A DNA stretch of 64,000 bases from Alphaproteobacteria bacterium. GTDB taxonomy: Bacteria; Pseudomonadota; Alphaproteobacteria; Micavibrionales; Micavibrionaceae. A program made the translations under genes and the position numbers. Location: assembly GCA_016699735.1 (NCBI GenBank), contig CP065008.1, forward strand, positions 1 to 64,000. The letters are read 5' to 3'. The notes under the pieces are model-generated. The model saw only the letters and a list, made by a program, of their open reading frames with translations. It had not been told where the DNA came from and searched no databases. Shown here in pieces: positions 53,737-63,208 of this stretch; positions within the stretch are counted from its first letter, which is position 1; every line of letters begins with the position of its first letter.

Positions 53737-55974
53737 TCAGACCTTCGTCAGAAAACTGTCCATGACCCGTTTCTGACCCCCGCTGTCGAACAGGATATCC
53801 AGCTTGTGCCCGTCGATATGCACCACGCGCCCATAGCCGAACTTGTCGTGAAACACACGGTCCCCGCGGATGAAAACGGTCCCGCTGCTCGAAAGAACGC
53901 CGCGGCCGAAGACACCGGACTGAACCGCCGCGGGATTGACCCCGCTGGAATCCCAATGCCGCGATCGTCCCGCCGCCTGAGTACTGCCCGTCTCGCTCAC
54001 CGTCTGCGTCAACTCCGGCGGCAGCTCGTCGATAAAGCGCGAGGGAATCGCCGAAACCCAGTTCCCGTAAATCCTGCGGTTGGCGGCATGGGAAATGAAA
54101 ACACGCTTGCGCGCCCGCGTCAGCCCGACATACGCCAGCCGCCGTTCCTCCTCCAGCCCCTTCATCCCGCTTTCATCCATCGTGCGGTGCGAGGGGAAAA
54201 GCCCTTCCTCCCACCCGGCCAGAAACACGCAATCGAACTCCAGCCCCTTCGCCCCGTGCAAGGTCATCAGCGTCACCCCGTCCCCGGCCCCCGCCTCGCG
54301 GTTTTCCATCACCAGCGAGACGTGTTCAAGAAACTCGGACAAGGAGCCATATTCCTGCATCCCGCCGATCAGCTCCTTGAGGTTTTCGATACGCCCCGGC
54401 GCTTCGGGGGACTTGTCCGTCTTCCACATCGCCATATAGCCGGATTCATCCAATATCTGCGCCGCCAGTTCGGCATGAGGCATATTTGGGATTAACGAAC
54501 GCCAGCGCTCGAAATCATCCATCAGCTTGCCGAGCGTCTCGCGCACTTTTGGTTTGATTTCATCGGTTTGCGTCAAATCTCTGATCGCCTGAGTCAAACA
54601 AATTCCGTGCCGCCGTGCATGGCCGTAAAGCGTATTGACCGTACTGTCACCCAGCCCGCGCTTGGGCGTGTTAATGATGCGCTCCAGAGCCAGATCGTCT
54701 GCAGGCTGCACCGTCACCCGAAAATAGGCCAGAGCGTCGCGAATTTCCATCCGCTCATAAAACCGCGGCCCGCCGACCACACGGTAGGGAAGGCCGAGCT
54801 TGATGAATCGCTCCTCAAATTCTCGAGTCTGGAATCCCGTCCGCACCAGAACCGCGATTTGCCCGAGGGAAAATCCCGCCTGCCCGCCGCGCGGATGCTG
54901 CAGCTGCTCGATCTGCTCACCAACCCATCGCGCCTCCGCCTCGCTGTCCCACAACCCGCCAACGGTAATGTTTTCACCCTCGCCCTTATCCGACCACAGC
55001 GTTTTGCCCAGCCGTCCGGCATTGTGGCCGATCACCGCCCCCGCTGCCTTGAGGATAGCGTTCGAGGAGCGGTAATTCTGCTCCAGCCGCACAATCCGGG
55101 CGCCAGGAAAATCTTTCTCAAACCGCAGGATGTTCCCGACCTCCGCCCCGCGCCACGCATAGATTGATTGATCGTCATCCCCCACGCAGCAAATATTCCC
55201 CGTTCCCTGCGCCAAAAGCCGCAGCCAGAGATACTGCGCGACGTTCGTGTCCTGATACTCATCAACAAGAATATACCGGAACCGGCGGTGATAATCGGCC
55301 AGAATATCCGCGTTCGCAGGATCTTTCAAAATCGTGATCATATGCAAAAGCAAATCCCCGAAATCGCAGGCATTCACAGACTTCAGCCGCCCCTGGTAAT
55401 TTCGATACAATTCGGCCAGTTTACCGTCAGCAACCTCCCGGAACTCGGAACCATTGATCATATCCGGGGTCTGGGCGCGGTCCTTCCAGCGCTCGATAAA
55501 GCTCATCACCACCTTCGGTGCCCACTTCTTGGTGTCGATCCCTTTTTCTTCCATCAGGGGCTTCAAAAGCCGCGCCTGATCGTCCGGGTCAAGGATGGTA
55601 AAATTGCTGCTCAGACCGATGCGCTCCGCATGACGCCGCAGCATCCGCGCAGCAAGGGAATGAAACGTCCCCAGCCACCAGCCCTCAAGCGAATGTCCCC
55701 CGGTAGCCGCGCTCACCCGCTCCTTCATCTCCTGCGCCGCCTTGTTGGTAAAAGTCACCGCCAGTATCTGCGATGGATACGCCCGGCCCGTATTCAGCAG
55801 ATGCGCCAGCCGCGTGGTCAGCACTCGGGTCTTGCCCGTCCCCGCCCCGGCAAGAACCAGCAACGCCCCGTCCAGAGTCTCCACAGCCTCTCTCTGGGCG
55901 GCATTCAAACCCGCGAGATAATCCTCCTCGCGGGAAACGGTAGAGCCGAGCGTTTGAACGGCAGAATCAGCCAT
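53737..55974 (-). CDS. pcrA: ATP-dependent DNA helicase, UvrD/PcrA family
   Basis: The 745-residue helicase (ATG 55974; an ATG at 55986 adds 4 residues) has motif I LAGAGTGKTRVLT, Q motif LNAAQREAV, motif II VDEYQDTN, motif III GDDDQSIYAWRGA, motif IV LEQNYRSS, motif V LMTLHGAKGLEFD and motif VI VGLTRARKRVF. It ends in the PcrA-type C-terminal domain (GDRVFHDKFGYGRVVHID). Acts in repair and transcription-coupled processes. Confidence 0.92.
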   Translation of the reverse strand: MADSAVQTLGSTVSREEDYLAGLNAAQREAVETLDGALLVLAGAGTGKTRVLTTRLAHLLNTGRAYPSQILAVTFTNKAAQEMKERVSAATGGHSLEGWWLGTFHSLAARMLRRHAERIGLSSNFTILDPDDQARLLKPLMEEKGIDTKKWAPKVVMSFIERWKDRAQTPDMINGSEFREVADGKLAELYRNYQGRLKSVNACDFGDLLLHMITILKDPANADILADYHRRFRYILVDEYQDTNVAQYLWLRLLAQGTGNICCVGDDDQSIYAWRGAEVGNILRFEKDFPGARIVRLEQNYRSSNAILKAAGAVIGHNAGRLGKTLWSDKGEGENITVGGLWDSEAEARWVGEQIEQLQHPRGGQAGFSLGQIAVLVRTGFQTREFEERFIKLGLPYRVVGGPRFYERMEIRDALAYFRVTVQPADDLALERIINTPKRGLGDSTVNTLYGHARRHGICLTQAIRDLTQTDEIKPKVRETLGKLMDDFERWRSLIPNMPHAELAAQILDESGYMAMWKTDKSPEAPGRIENLKELIGGMQEYGSLSEFLEHVSLVMENREAGAGDGVTLMTLHGAKGLEFDCVFLAGWEEGLFPSHRTMDESGMKGLEEERRLAYVGLTRARKRVFISHAANRRIYGNWVSAIPSRFIDELPPELTQTVSETGSTQAAGRSRHWDSSGVNPAAVQSGVFGRGVLSSSGTVFIRGDRVFHDKFGYGRVVHIDGHKLDILFDSGGQKRVMDSFLTKV

Positions 55975-56058
55975 GATGGTCCCCATACTGGTACGCCTTT
56001 CCAGAGGATTCCAGAGAAAAAGAAGAAAAAAAGAAATTTAAAGGAAATGAAAAGGCGT

Positions 56059-57117
56059 TCAAACCTTCGCTGCTTGAACACTCATCGCAACAGGAGCGAC
56101 CGCAACCTGGTTCCGTCCGTTATGCTTCGCGGCATAAAGCGCCGAATCGGCGCGGGAAATCAGGTTCTCGATCGGCTCTGATTTCACATATTCTGCCACA
56201 CCTACAGAAATCGTGATCCGTGCCAGCCGCTCCCCGCTCTGACGGTTGATCACTTCCTTCTTGGCGACGTTCACCCGCAGATATTCCGCAACCTTAAGCG
56301 CCGACTGAATCTTGGTATCCGGCAGAACGATGACGAACTCCTCCCCCCCGTAACGGGCGGCAAGGTCACGTCCCTTGATTCCCTCTTTAAGAGTTCGGGC
56401 CACGAGCCTCAAAACCTGATCCCCGACCTGATGCCCGAACGTATCGTTAAAACTCTTGAAATGGTCGATATCCATCATAAGCAGGGCAAAGGTTTCATGG
56501 CCCTTCGCCGCAGCTTCCTGAGCAATTCTCTGGATCTCCTGATCGAAGGCCTTGCGGTTCGAAAGGCCGGTCAGGGCATCGGTCAAAGCCTCCCGCCGCG
56601 CGATTTCAAGATCACGGTGAAGCTTTTCCATCGTCGTCGCCGACTCCTGAAGAAGTTCCTCAAGATGGTTATTCTGGTCCATCATCACCTTGGTGTCCTC
56701 AAGAACCTCGCCCAGAATCTCGCTGATTTCCTCCTTGGTTTTGTCCTCACTCAGCTTGACATGGACTTCCTCCAGCGAATGGTTGTAATCGCTGGTAAAT
56801 TCACGCACCGCCCCGACCGCAGTATTGACCTGCTTGATGGTTTTCTTGATCTGGTCGCCCGCTGTCCGCACCCGCTCATCCTCGCGGTTTTCCCGCAGAT
56901 GTTGCTGGTAAATCGAAAGGCACAACTCGTTGGTGGGCTTCTCGCCCTTGGCCAGTATCTCGTCCAGCGCCTTGTTCATCGCGGGATTGGCCCCGGAACT
57001 GTAGACAAACCACAATTCGTAGATTTCAGGCGAAGGCAGCAAATCGCCCTCCGCAATCCTTCGCAGAGCGTGAGCGGAAAAATCCTTAGCCTTGTCAACG
57101 GGATAGAAATAACTCAA
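56059..57117 (-). CDS. Diguanylate cyclase (GGDEF protein)
   Basis: The 352-residue protein has a helical N-terminal half (ALRRIAEGDLLPSPEIYELWFVYSSG, PTNELCLSIYQQHL, coiled coil about 80-180), then a GGDEF domain with LTGLSNRKAFDQEI, MDIDHFKSFNDTFGHQVGD and active-site GGEEFVIVLPDT (about 255). An RxxD I-site is probable just before (LRLVARTLKEGIKGRD is 5 residues before GGEEF). Predicted active enzyme for c-di-GMP. Confidence 0.9.
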   Translation of the reverse strand: MSYFYPVDKAKDFSAHALRRIAEGDLLPSPEIYELWFVYSSGANPAMNKALDEILAKGEKPTNELCLSIYQQHLRENREDERVRTAGDQIKKTIKQVNTAVGAVREFTSDYNHSLEEVHVKLSEDKTKEEISEILGEVLEDTKVMMDQNNHLEELLQESATTMEKLHRDLEIARREALTDALTGLSNRKAFDQEIQRIAQEAAAKGHETFALLMMDIDHFKSFNDTFGHQVGDQVLRLVARTLKEGIKGRDLAARYGGEEFVIVLPDTKIQSALKVAEYLRVNVAKKEVINRQSGERLARITISVGVAEYVKSEPIENLISRADSALYAAKHNGRNQVAVAPVAMSVQAAKV

Positions 57118-57232
57118 GACAGGAACCGTTCAAAAAACATCGAAAAAATTATAAAACAATTCTACGACCAGTCTACAGAATCATAATTGTAAGATAAATG
57201 GACAGCAAAAGGGTTAACACCTTGGTCCCCCG

Positions 57233-57261
57233 AAAAATAAAAAGGGCGCAAAAGCGCCCTT
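57233..57261 (-). terminator. Intrinsic terminator for the 413-residue unknown gene
   Basis: On the minus strand: AAGGGCGC, TTTT, GCGCCCTT followed by TTATTTTT. It lies 21 bases after the stop at 57282. Confidence 0.88.
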
Positions 57262-57281
57262 CATAAAAACCCGAACAAAGC

Positions 57282-58523
57282 TTACATCGCCAGAGACATC
57301 CCGTGATCCATCTTCTTGTTGATGGCAAGGGTCAACTGAACTTCCAAGGCGCTTGTATTGAGCTTCTCGTGATCCAGAACGGTGTTGACCGACTGAGAGT
57401 CCATACCCAGATCGGTGGCCACGCGGGAAAATCCTGTCAGATTATCACCGACGAGCTTGACATGCGCGGCATCGTAACGTGCTGCCGTGCGGACATCTTC
57501 AACGACAGTGGCTTCATCTACGAGCTTCTGAACCGCAACGTTGCCGGCATCAATCTCAACCTGGGCCTTAGCAACCAAGTCGCCGCACTTCCCGTAATGC
57601 TCACGAATATCGGCATGGTTGCCGTTAATAACATTCTCCTCCAGATCGTATTCGAGATCCACGAGGGCTTTAAAATCATCTTCCTGATGTGGATCGGCAG
57701 CGATAAACTCCGCCAGATCGTCCATCTCGAAATTATTCCAGTGATTCTCACTTTGGTCGTCGGCGCTGACCGCCGGAGCCGACCCGCCGCTGGCCGAAGC
57801 ACTGGCACGAGTATCCTGCGGCGCGTTCGATTGCAAACGTCTAAGCGACTCTTCAAGTAATGCTTCCTGCTCGGCACGGCTGAGTTTTTTACGCTCATCG
57901 CCCATTTCATTGGCGACAAACGAAGCCTTGCCCATCGTCGCCAAGGTTCCAGCCCCGAAAGCCGCCTCTCCTGCGACATAAGCCATAGCCGTACCCTTGG
58001 TCGCGGCATTGTCGGGAATCAGAGTATCCATTGCAACGACAGGATCAAGCCCCTGATCGATAGCGGTCGCCTTGATCACATCCAGCGCCTCGGTCTTGGC
58101 CTGATTCCAGTCATTCATGAAATTGCCGATTTTCTCTTTCACATCGGCAAGCCCTTCATGGGCCTTCTGCGAAATCTGCGCCGCATCCGTAATCGGCTTG
58201 GTCACATCGCGCTGCAAACTCTTGGTATCGATCTTGTCGGCACGGTATTTTCCGGCGGCCGAATCCTCGGGACGGAGCATCTCCATGAAGGTCTGCTCAC
58301 GCACATTCCCCTTGATCAGCGATTCGGTAAAGGTCATCTGCTGATTGTGCTGCATCCCGCCCATCTGGACGCGAAACTGTTGCCAGTAGACCGGATCGTC
58401 GGAGCTGTAGGCCGCTTCATAACCCGCACGATCCATAATATCACGCGAATGACTCGAAACCCCGTCAGGGCTGCGTCCGTAACCGACTTCATCGATATCG
58501 AAATTTACACCAGCGATTGTCAT
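57282..58523 (-). CDS. Hypothetical acidic protein
   Basis: A 413-residue protein beginning MTIAGVNFDIDEVGYG (ATG 58523; an open frame upstream to 58598 has no RBS). The region around 190-260 is Ala/Ser/Gln-rich (SNAPQDTRASASASGGSAPAVS), and the C-half is acidic and helical. No membrane helix or signal peptide. No family recognised. Monocistronic with its own terminator. Confidence 0.65.
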   Translation of the reverse strand: MTIAGVNFDIDEVGYGRSPDGVSSHSRDIMDRAGYEAAYSSDDPVYWQQFRVQMGGMQHNQQMTFTESLIKGNVREQTFMEMLRPEDSAAGKYRADKIDTKSLQRDVTKPITDAAQISQKAHEGLADVKEKIGNFMNDWNQAKTEALDVIKATAIDQGLDPVVAMDTLIPDNAATKGTAMAYVAGEAAFGAGTLATMGKASFVANEMGDERKKLSRAEQEALLEESLRRLQSNAPQDTRASASASGGSAPAVSADDQSENHWNNFEMDDLAEFIAADPHQEDDFKALVDLEYDLEENVINGNHADIREHYGKCGDLVAKAQVEIDAGNVAVQKLVDEATVVEDVRTAARYDAAHVKLVGDNLTGFSRVATDLGMDSQSVNTVLDHEKLNTSALEVQLTLAINKKMDHGMSLAM

Positions 58524-58687
58524 TCTTTCACCGACTTTTCTATCGCCCCACCCCACCCGATAAAAACAGGCGCCCGCAGGACAGGCAAGATTATACATAT
58601 GAATTATATGCCGCCCGCCCGGAAGAATACAAACAATTTTCTTCGATAAGACCTTATTTTTGCCTTAATCTGCAAAACCATCGGATT

Positions 58688-60217
58688 CTATAGTGAATTC
58701 AGGAAGATACGCCGGTAGCTCAGCGCCTCGGCCACCGCCGCCCGCCCCAAAATATCCCCGCCGCCCGCCAGATCGGCAATCGTCCGTGCTACCCTTAAAA
58801 TCCGGTAATAAGCCCGCGCCGAGAGTTTTCCCCGCTCAACTGCCTGATTCATAAGGGCTTTAGCATCCTCGGCCAGTGGCGCAACGCTTTCCAGCACCTT
58901 CCCGCTCGCAACTGCATTGATCTCCCCCGGAATCTCCGCAGAAAAACCCTCATACCGCGCCTTCTGGATCGCCCGTGCCGCCAAAACCCGCCCCGCGACA
59001 ACCGCCGATTCCTCCCCGCTCCCCGGCGCCTGCAGATCCAGCGCACTGACCGCGGCCACATCGACATGAAGATCGATCCGGTCCAGTAAGGGGCCGGACA
59101 ACCGCCCCTGATAATCCGACCCGCAGCGCGGCGCCTTCGTGCATTCCTGGGAGGGGTCACCCAGATACCCGCAGCGGCACGGATTCATCGCGCCGATAAG
59201 CTGAAACCGCGCCGGATAGCGGATATGCGCGTTCGCCCGCGCCACCAGCGCATCGCCCGTTTCCATCGGCTGCCGCAAAGCCTCCAAAGTCCCCCGCGCA
59301 AATTCCGGCAATTCATCCAGAAAAAGAACCCCGTGATGCGCCAGCGAAATCTCCCCCGGCTTCACCTTATGCCCCCCGCCGATCAGCGCGGGCTGAGAGG
59401 CCGAATGATGCGGGTTGCGAAAGGGCCGATGCTGCAGCAATCCCCCGGCGGGCAAGGCTCCGGCCAACGAATGGATCATCGAAACCTCCAGCGCCTCTCG
59501 CGGCGAAAGCTTCGGCAATATCCCCGGAAGACAGCTCGCCAGCATGGATTTGCCGGATCCCGGCGGCCCGATCATCAGGAGATTATGCCCCCCGGCTGCA
59601 GCAATTTCCACCGCCCGCTTGGCCGTCTCCTGCCCCCGCACCTCCGACAGGTCCGGCGCGCGGAAAGCGGCCTCATCCCGCAGCTTCGCCTCCGGCTTGC
59701 TCATGACCTGCGTGCCCTTGATATGATTCACCAGCTGCAGCAAATTCGCGGGCGCAAGGATGTCAATCGTCCCCGCCCACGCCGCCTCCCCGCCGCATTC
59801 CTGCGGACAGATCAGGTTCCGGTCGTTCTCGTTCGCGTGCATCGCGGCGGGCAGAACGCCCGATACGCGCCGGATTCCGGCATCCAGCGACAACTCGCCC
59901 AGCACAACAAAACCCTCAAGCTCGTCCTTCGGAATGACCCCCATGGCGGCAAGCAGGCCAAGCGCAATCGGCAGGTCGAAATGACTCCCTTCCTTCATCA
60001 GGTCCGCAGGCGCAAGATTGACGGTCAGGCGTTTCGGCGGCAGGGACAAACCCAAGGCATGGAGTGCTGCACGCACCCGCTCCCGCGATTCCGCCACCGC
60101 TTTATCGGGAAGCCCGACGATGGTAAAAGCCGGCAGCCCGTTGGAAATCTGCACCTGCACATCCACGGGCTTGACCTCAATCCCCTGAAACGACACCGTG
60201 TGCACCCGCGCGACCAT
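58688..60217 (-). CDS. YifB/ComM-type Mg-chelatase-like AAA+ protein
   Basis: The 509-residue protein has the N-terminal LON-like domain (PVDVQVQISNGLPAFTIVGLPDKAV), Walker A MIGPPGSGKSMLA (about 217-229), FRNPHHSASQPALIGGG, VLFLDELPEF (Walker B) and NPCRCGYLGDPSQEC (zinc-binding). It belongs to the ComM/YifB group, a helicase-like protein used in natural transformation. It abuts the upstream 170-residue membrane gene directly. Confidence 0.9.
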   Translation of the reverse strand: MVARVHTVSFQGIEVKPVDVQVQISNGLPAFTIVGLPDKAVAESRERVRAALHALGLSLPPKRLTVNLAPADLMKEGSHFDLPIALGLLAAMGVIPKDELEGFVVLGELSLDAGIRRVSGVLPAAMHANENDRNLICPQECGGEAAWAGTIDILAPANLLQLVNHIKGTQVMSKPEAKLRDEAAFRAPDLSEVRGQETAKRAVEIAAAGGHNLLMIGPPGSGKSMLASCLPGILPKLSPREALEVSMIHSLAGALPAGGLLQHRPFRNPHHSASQPALIGGGHKVKPGEISLAHHGVLFLDELPEFARGTLEALRQPMETGDALVARANAHIRYPARFQLIGAMNPCRCGYLGDPSQECTKAPRCGSDYQGRLSGPLLDRIDLHVDVAAVSALDLQAPGSGEESAVVAGRVLAARAIQKARYEGFSAEIPGEINAVASGKVLESVAPLAEDAKALMNQAVERGKLSARAYYRILRVARTIADLAGGGDILGRAAVAEALSYRRIFLNSL

Positions 60218-60730
60218 CTAATAACCTGTTTCTTCGTCTTCGCCCTGGTACGCAGACAAACGACGATTGATTTTATAAACCAGAAAAAGAAAGTATAAAA
60301 CGATAGCCAAAAATAGAAAGCGGTTAAAAAACCAAGCTGGGCCAAACCAGAACCGAATCTGACAATCAACTGTATGACAGTTTTCCAGATAAAAAACAAA
60401 ATTCCATATCAAACAGCCGAGAAGAAAAAAACCTAATCCGTAAAGAAAGACTACGATAACGCGATCCTTTTTTTGAGTTAATTCTTCGTCCAAGACAGGC
60501 TTTGGAAAATCAAAATAGCGCTTGAGGGTATAAGAAACGACAGGAAGACTGAAAATGAAAGGAAAGAAAAAAATTACAGCAGGTTGGTAAATCATACTTT
60601 CAGCGTTGCTGCAGCTATAGGGCGGACAAATCACCAAAGCATAGAGAAGGAAAAAAATATACCCAATAAAAAATAGGCAAAATAACAACTGAAGAAGAAA
60701 AGCAACAACCTGCACAGCTTTGACAAACAT
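60218..60730 (-). CDS. Four-helix membrane protein
   Basis: A 170-residue protein (ATG 60730) with about four membrane helices: AVQVVAFLLQLLFCLFFIG, an internal PAVIFFFPFIFSLPVV, VIVVFLYGLGFFLLGCLIW and FLFLAIVLYFLFLV. AT-rich. No family recognised. Abuts yifB. Confidence 0.55.
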   Translation of the reverse strand: MFVKAVQVVAFLLQLLFCLFFIGYIFFLLYALVICPPYSCSNAESMIYQPAVIFFFPFIFSLPVVSYTLKRYFDFPKPVLDEELTQKKDRVIVVFLYGLGFFLLGCLIWNFVFYLENCHTVDCQIRFWFGPAWFFNRFLFLAIVLYFLFLVYKINRRLSAYQGEDEETGY

Positions 60731-60831
60731 TGTCTTTGGCCCTTTTTTATACCTTACGCCCGACCACAACCCGCAACGAAAGCATCCCCACCGCGCACAA
60801 TTCAGTCTCAGGCCAGAAGCTCCTAAACTTG

Positions 60832-61482
60832 CTACAGAGTCCCACCTTCGCCACCATCCACCGCCCCTCTAAACCGCGTCGGAATCGAAACCGCCAGCAA
60901 TCCCGCCGCATAATGCCACAGCGGCACATCGCACATCACCATACGCTGCACATATTCGTTCATCCCCGCCCCCAGCCCGAAAAGACCGCCCCCGCCCGAA
61001 GGCGGCGAGGTCGCAACAAAAAGCCGCACCGCGCCCATAATAACAACACACACCGCCAGCGCCGCGCCGCCCCGCCTCACCCATCCGGCATCGGCTGCGC
61101 CCAGCGTGGCGAGAACCCCGCCCCGGCTGATGAAAAACACCAGCAGCGCGTAGACAGGAGCCAGCAGGACCGTATAGGGAATATCCTCTTGCCACAAACT
61201 GAACGGCCACGAAGCTGCCAGCGCCAGAGCCCCCCACGGCGCTGCAATAAAAAACGCCAAGCGCCCGATAGTCTTTCGCCAAAAGAGCCCCGCCGCCGCC
61301 ACCCCGAGCACGAGCGCGATCACGACCGACGCCTCCGGCATCTCCACCGCGTTGCCGACATCGTATTCCCCTTCGCCGGAGAACAAAATGCCGCCCAGAA
61401 TACCGAGGCACAAAAACGCGCAATAACCCCCAGCAACCCAAAGCCACCGCGCTTGCGGAGGCACCCCGTCATTCTGATCCAT
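60832..61482 (-). CDS. Multi-helix membrane protein
   Basis: A 216-residue protein. Start ATG 61482 chosen because AAGGAG lies 6 bases before it. At least five membrane helices (WLWVAGGYCAFLCLGILGG, ASVVIALVLGVAAAGLFW, LAFFIAAPWGALALAA, TVLLAPVYALLVFFI, AALAVCVVIMGAVRLFV). Family unknown. Ten bases after the preceding small gene on the same strand. Confidence 0.6.
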   Translation of the reverse strand: MDQNDGVPPQARWLWVAGGYCAFLCLGILGGILFSGEGEYDVGNAVEMPEASVVIALVLGVAAAGLFWRKTIGRLAFFIAAPWGALALAASWPFSLWQEDIPYTVLLAPVYALLVFFISRGGVLATLGAADAGWVRRGGAALAVCVVIMGAVRLFVATSPPSGGGGLFGLGAGMNEYVQRMVMCDVPLWHYAAGLLAVSIPTRFRGAVDGGEGGTL

Positions 61483-61492
61483 AAACATCTCC

Positions 61493-61768
61493 TTAAAATC
61501 CAACGCTCATAAAAATATCGGTCAGAACCGCCGCAAGGCAAAAAAACAGCAAGATACATCCGATAACCGCCAGCCGCCGCACGGCGGAAGCCTTCTCCTT
61601 CCGCACAAACCGCTCGGGATGGAAAAGAACCGCAAAGGTGGGCGTCCTGAATCCGTAAGGCGGAATATCCTCGCGCCACGCCAGCCGCGCAATCAGATTC
61701 GCATAAAGCAAAAACACGTTGCCCGCGACCAGAAACGAAAAGTAAAGCGCAAGAAGAAGATCATGCAT
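61493..61768 (-). CDS. Small two-helix membrane protein
   Basis: A 91-residue protein with a first helix LLLALYFSFLVAGNVFLLY and a second VIGCILLFFCLAAVLTDIF, connected by a cytoplasmic loop rich in Arg and Glu. Two-gene operon with the 216-residue membrane protein (10-base gap). No family known. Confidence 0.6.
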   Translation of the reverse strand: MHDLLLALYFSFLVAGNVFLLYANLIARLAWREDIPPYGFRTPTFAVLFHPERFVRKEKASAVRRLAVIGCILLFFCLAAVLTDIFMSVGF

Positions 61769-61780
61769 TTCTAATACCTC

Positions 61781-62230
61781 TCAGACCAGCAACTTCCACA
61801 TCTTGAGATGCGGAATCCCGTCCTCGTCAAACAGCTCTCCGTCCCCGACATACCAGTTTTTCTCGTAAAACGGCACCGCCGAGTCCCGCGCATGGACGTA
61901 AATTGTTTTCGCCTCATGCTCCCGCGCCACCCGCTCACAGTATGTCATCAGTGCCCGCCCGATCCCGCGCCCCCGCAGCTCCGGCGGCACCGCCACGCGC
62001 TGCATTTTCATCGCTTTGCCCTCGGGCACCAGCACAGCGGTCGCACAGACCGTTTCCCCCTCTAGCCCGACGAGATGAAGATGATCCTTCTCGGCCTCTA
62101 GCTCCTCCGGCGTGAACGTCAGCCCCAACGGCGCCCGCAGCACCGCCTCCCGCAGCCGCACCGCCTCCCGATAAGCTGCGCTTGCATACGGAATCACCTC
62201 GAACACTATATTTCTGCTACCGACAATCAT
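61781..62230 (-). CDS. GNAT family N-acetyltransferase
   Basis: A 149-residue acetyl-CoA-dependent enzyme: LVGLEGETVCATAVLVPEG (beta strands), VAVPPELRGRGIGRALM (the R-x-x-G-x-G acetyl-CoA loop), HARDSAVPFYEKNWYVG. Substrate unknown. Confidence 0.85.
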   Translation of the reverse strand: MIVGSRNIVFEVIPYASAAYREAVRLREAVLRAPLGLTFTPEELEAEKDHLHLVGLEGETVCATAVLVPEGKAMKMQRVAVPPELRGRGIGRALMTYCERVAREHEAKTIYVHARDSAVPFYEKNWYVGDGELFDEDGIPHLKMWKLLV

Positions 62231-62413
62231 TTTTCCACCCTACCACACCCTCCTCCAAAAACATCCCCGCGCACACGGGGATCCAGAGCGATTCGCCTCC
62301 CCAAAACGCCCCCGCGAATCAATGCATAAATTTTTAAGATTTTACGCCTTCCCCCATACGAAGGCACAAAAATCCATAAAAATAATAACAGCAATATCAA
62401 TAACTTATAAGAT

Positions 62414-62439
62414 TTTAACCGATCTTAAGCACTTCTTAA
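62414..62439 (+). promoter_or_regulatory. Strong CtrA box upstream of the 207-residue gene
   Basis: TTAA at 62424-62427, seven bases GCACTTC, TTAAC at 62435-62439: the full CtrA consensus. A further TTAA stands 6 bases upstream at 62414-62417. The gene starts 53 bases downstream in an AT-rich promoter-like stretch (62231-62491). Confidence 0.55.
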
Positions 62440-62491
62440 CCATTACCCCTTAAATGAAAGGATAAGAGACTACACATAGGAGACTTTAAAT

Positions 62492-63115
62492 ATGAACGAC
62501 GATGGCAGTAGAAGCAGAAGCAACAAATACCCCGCTCTCTTCCGCGCTGAGTACCTTCTTCCCACGATTATGAAAGGCATCTTGACCAAACACATCCCCC
62601 TCAACCCCGAAGCCGAACGCTCCCTCCACACGGTCATCAGCGAGATGGAGCCGGATATCGCCCTGCTCTGCTGCGCGAATATCGCCCGCGAGATTTACAT
62701 TTATGAAAAAAACCGCGAACTGGACCTCGCCCTGCTGGGCGTCCTGAGCGAGAAAATCATCAAGGAGTTCCGCCCGGTCTGCAAACTGGCCGAAACCAAC
62801 CCCGCTGCCCGTGAGGCAAAGCTGCAGGCTCTGCTGCCCCGCCTCTCCGAGCGCATGGAAAAGCTGATGGACAACCTCGCCCTCACCAAAGTCGCTTTGG
62901 AAATCTATGACGCCAACGCCGCCGAAATTCTCGACATCCTCCTGATCCAGCTCCAGGGCCAGTTTCTGATCGTGGACCAGTTGATCGAACTGCGGACCGA
63001 CGCCCTCCTCTACGAAGACGCCCTGGTCGATGACGGAAATATGCTGCCCGCCATGGCCGGAATTCAGGTGGAGGCGCAGGAAACCAACATCATCCCCTTC
63101 CGCCCGAAAGGCTAG
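62492..63115 (+). CDS. Hypothetical helical protein, probably CtrA-controlled
   Basis: A 207-residue mostly helical protein (LGVLSEKIIKEFRPVCKL, LPRLSERMEKLMDNLALTKVALEIY, EILDILLIQLQGQFLIVDQLIELRTDALLYE). No family recognised. The CtrA box upstream suggests cell-cycle control. Followed by a terminator. Confidence 0.65.
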   Translation: MNDDGSRSRSNKYPALFRAEYLLPTIMKGILTKHIPLNPEAERSLHTVISEMEPDIALLCCANIAREIYIYEKNRELDLALLGVLSEKIIKEFRPVCKLAETNPAAREAKLQALLPRLSERMEKLMDNLALTKVALEIYDANAAEILDILLIQLQGQFLIVDQLIELRTDALLYEDALVDDGNMLPAMAGIQVEAQETNIIPFRPKG

Positions 63116-63156
63116 AAGTTTCATCGCTCCTCAAGTGAAGAAAATCTATACCTTCT

Positions 63157-63185
63157 CCCCGGCCCTTAAAGCCGGGGATTTTTTT
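63157..63185 (+). terminator. Intrinsic terminator
   Basis: CCCCGGC, seven-base loop, GCCGGGG, then A and seven T. Confidence 0.92.
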
Positions 63186-63208
63186 GCGAAAAAATGCTAC
63201 TATCCCCC

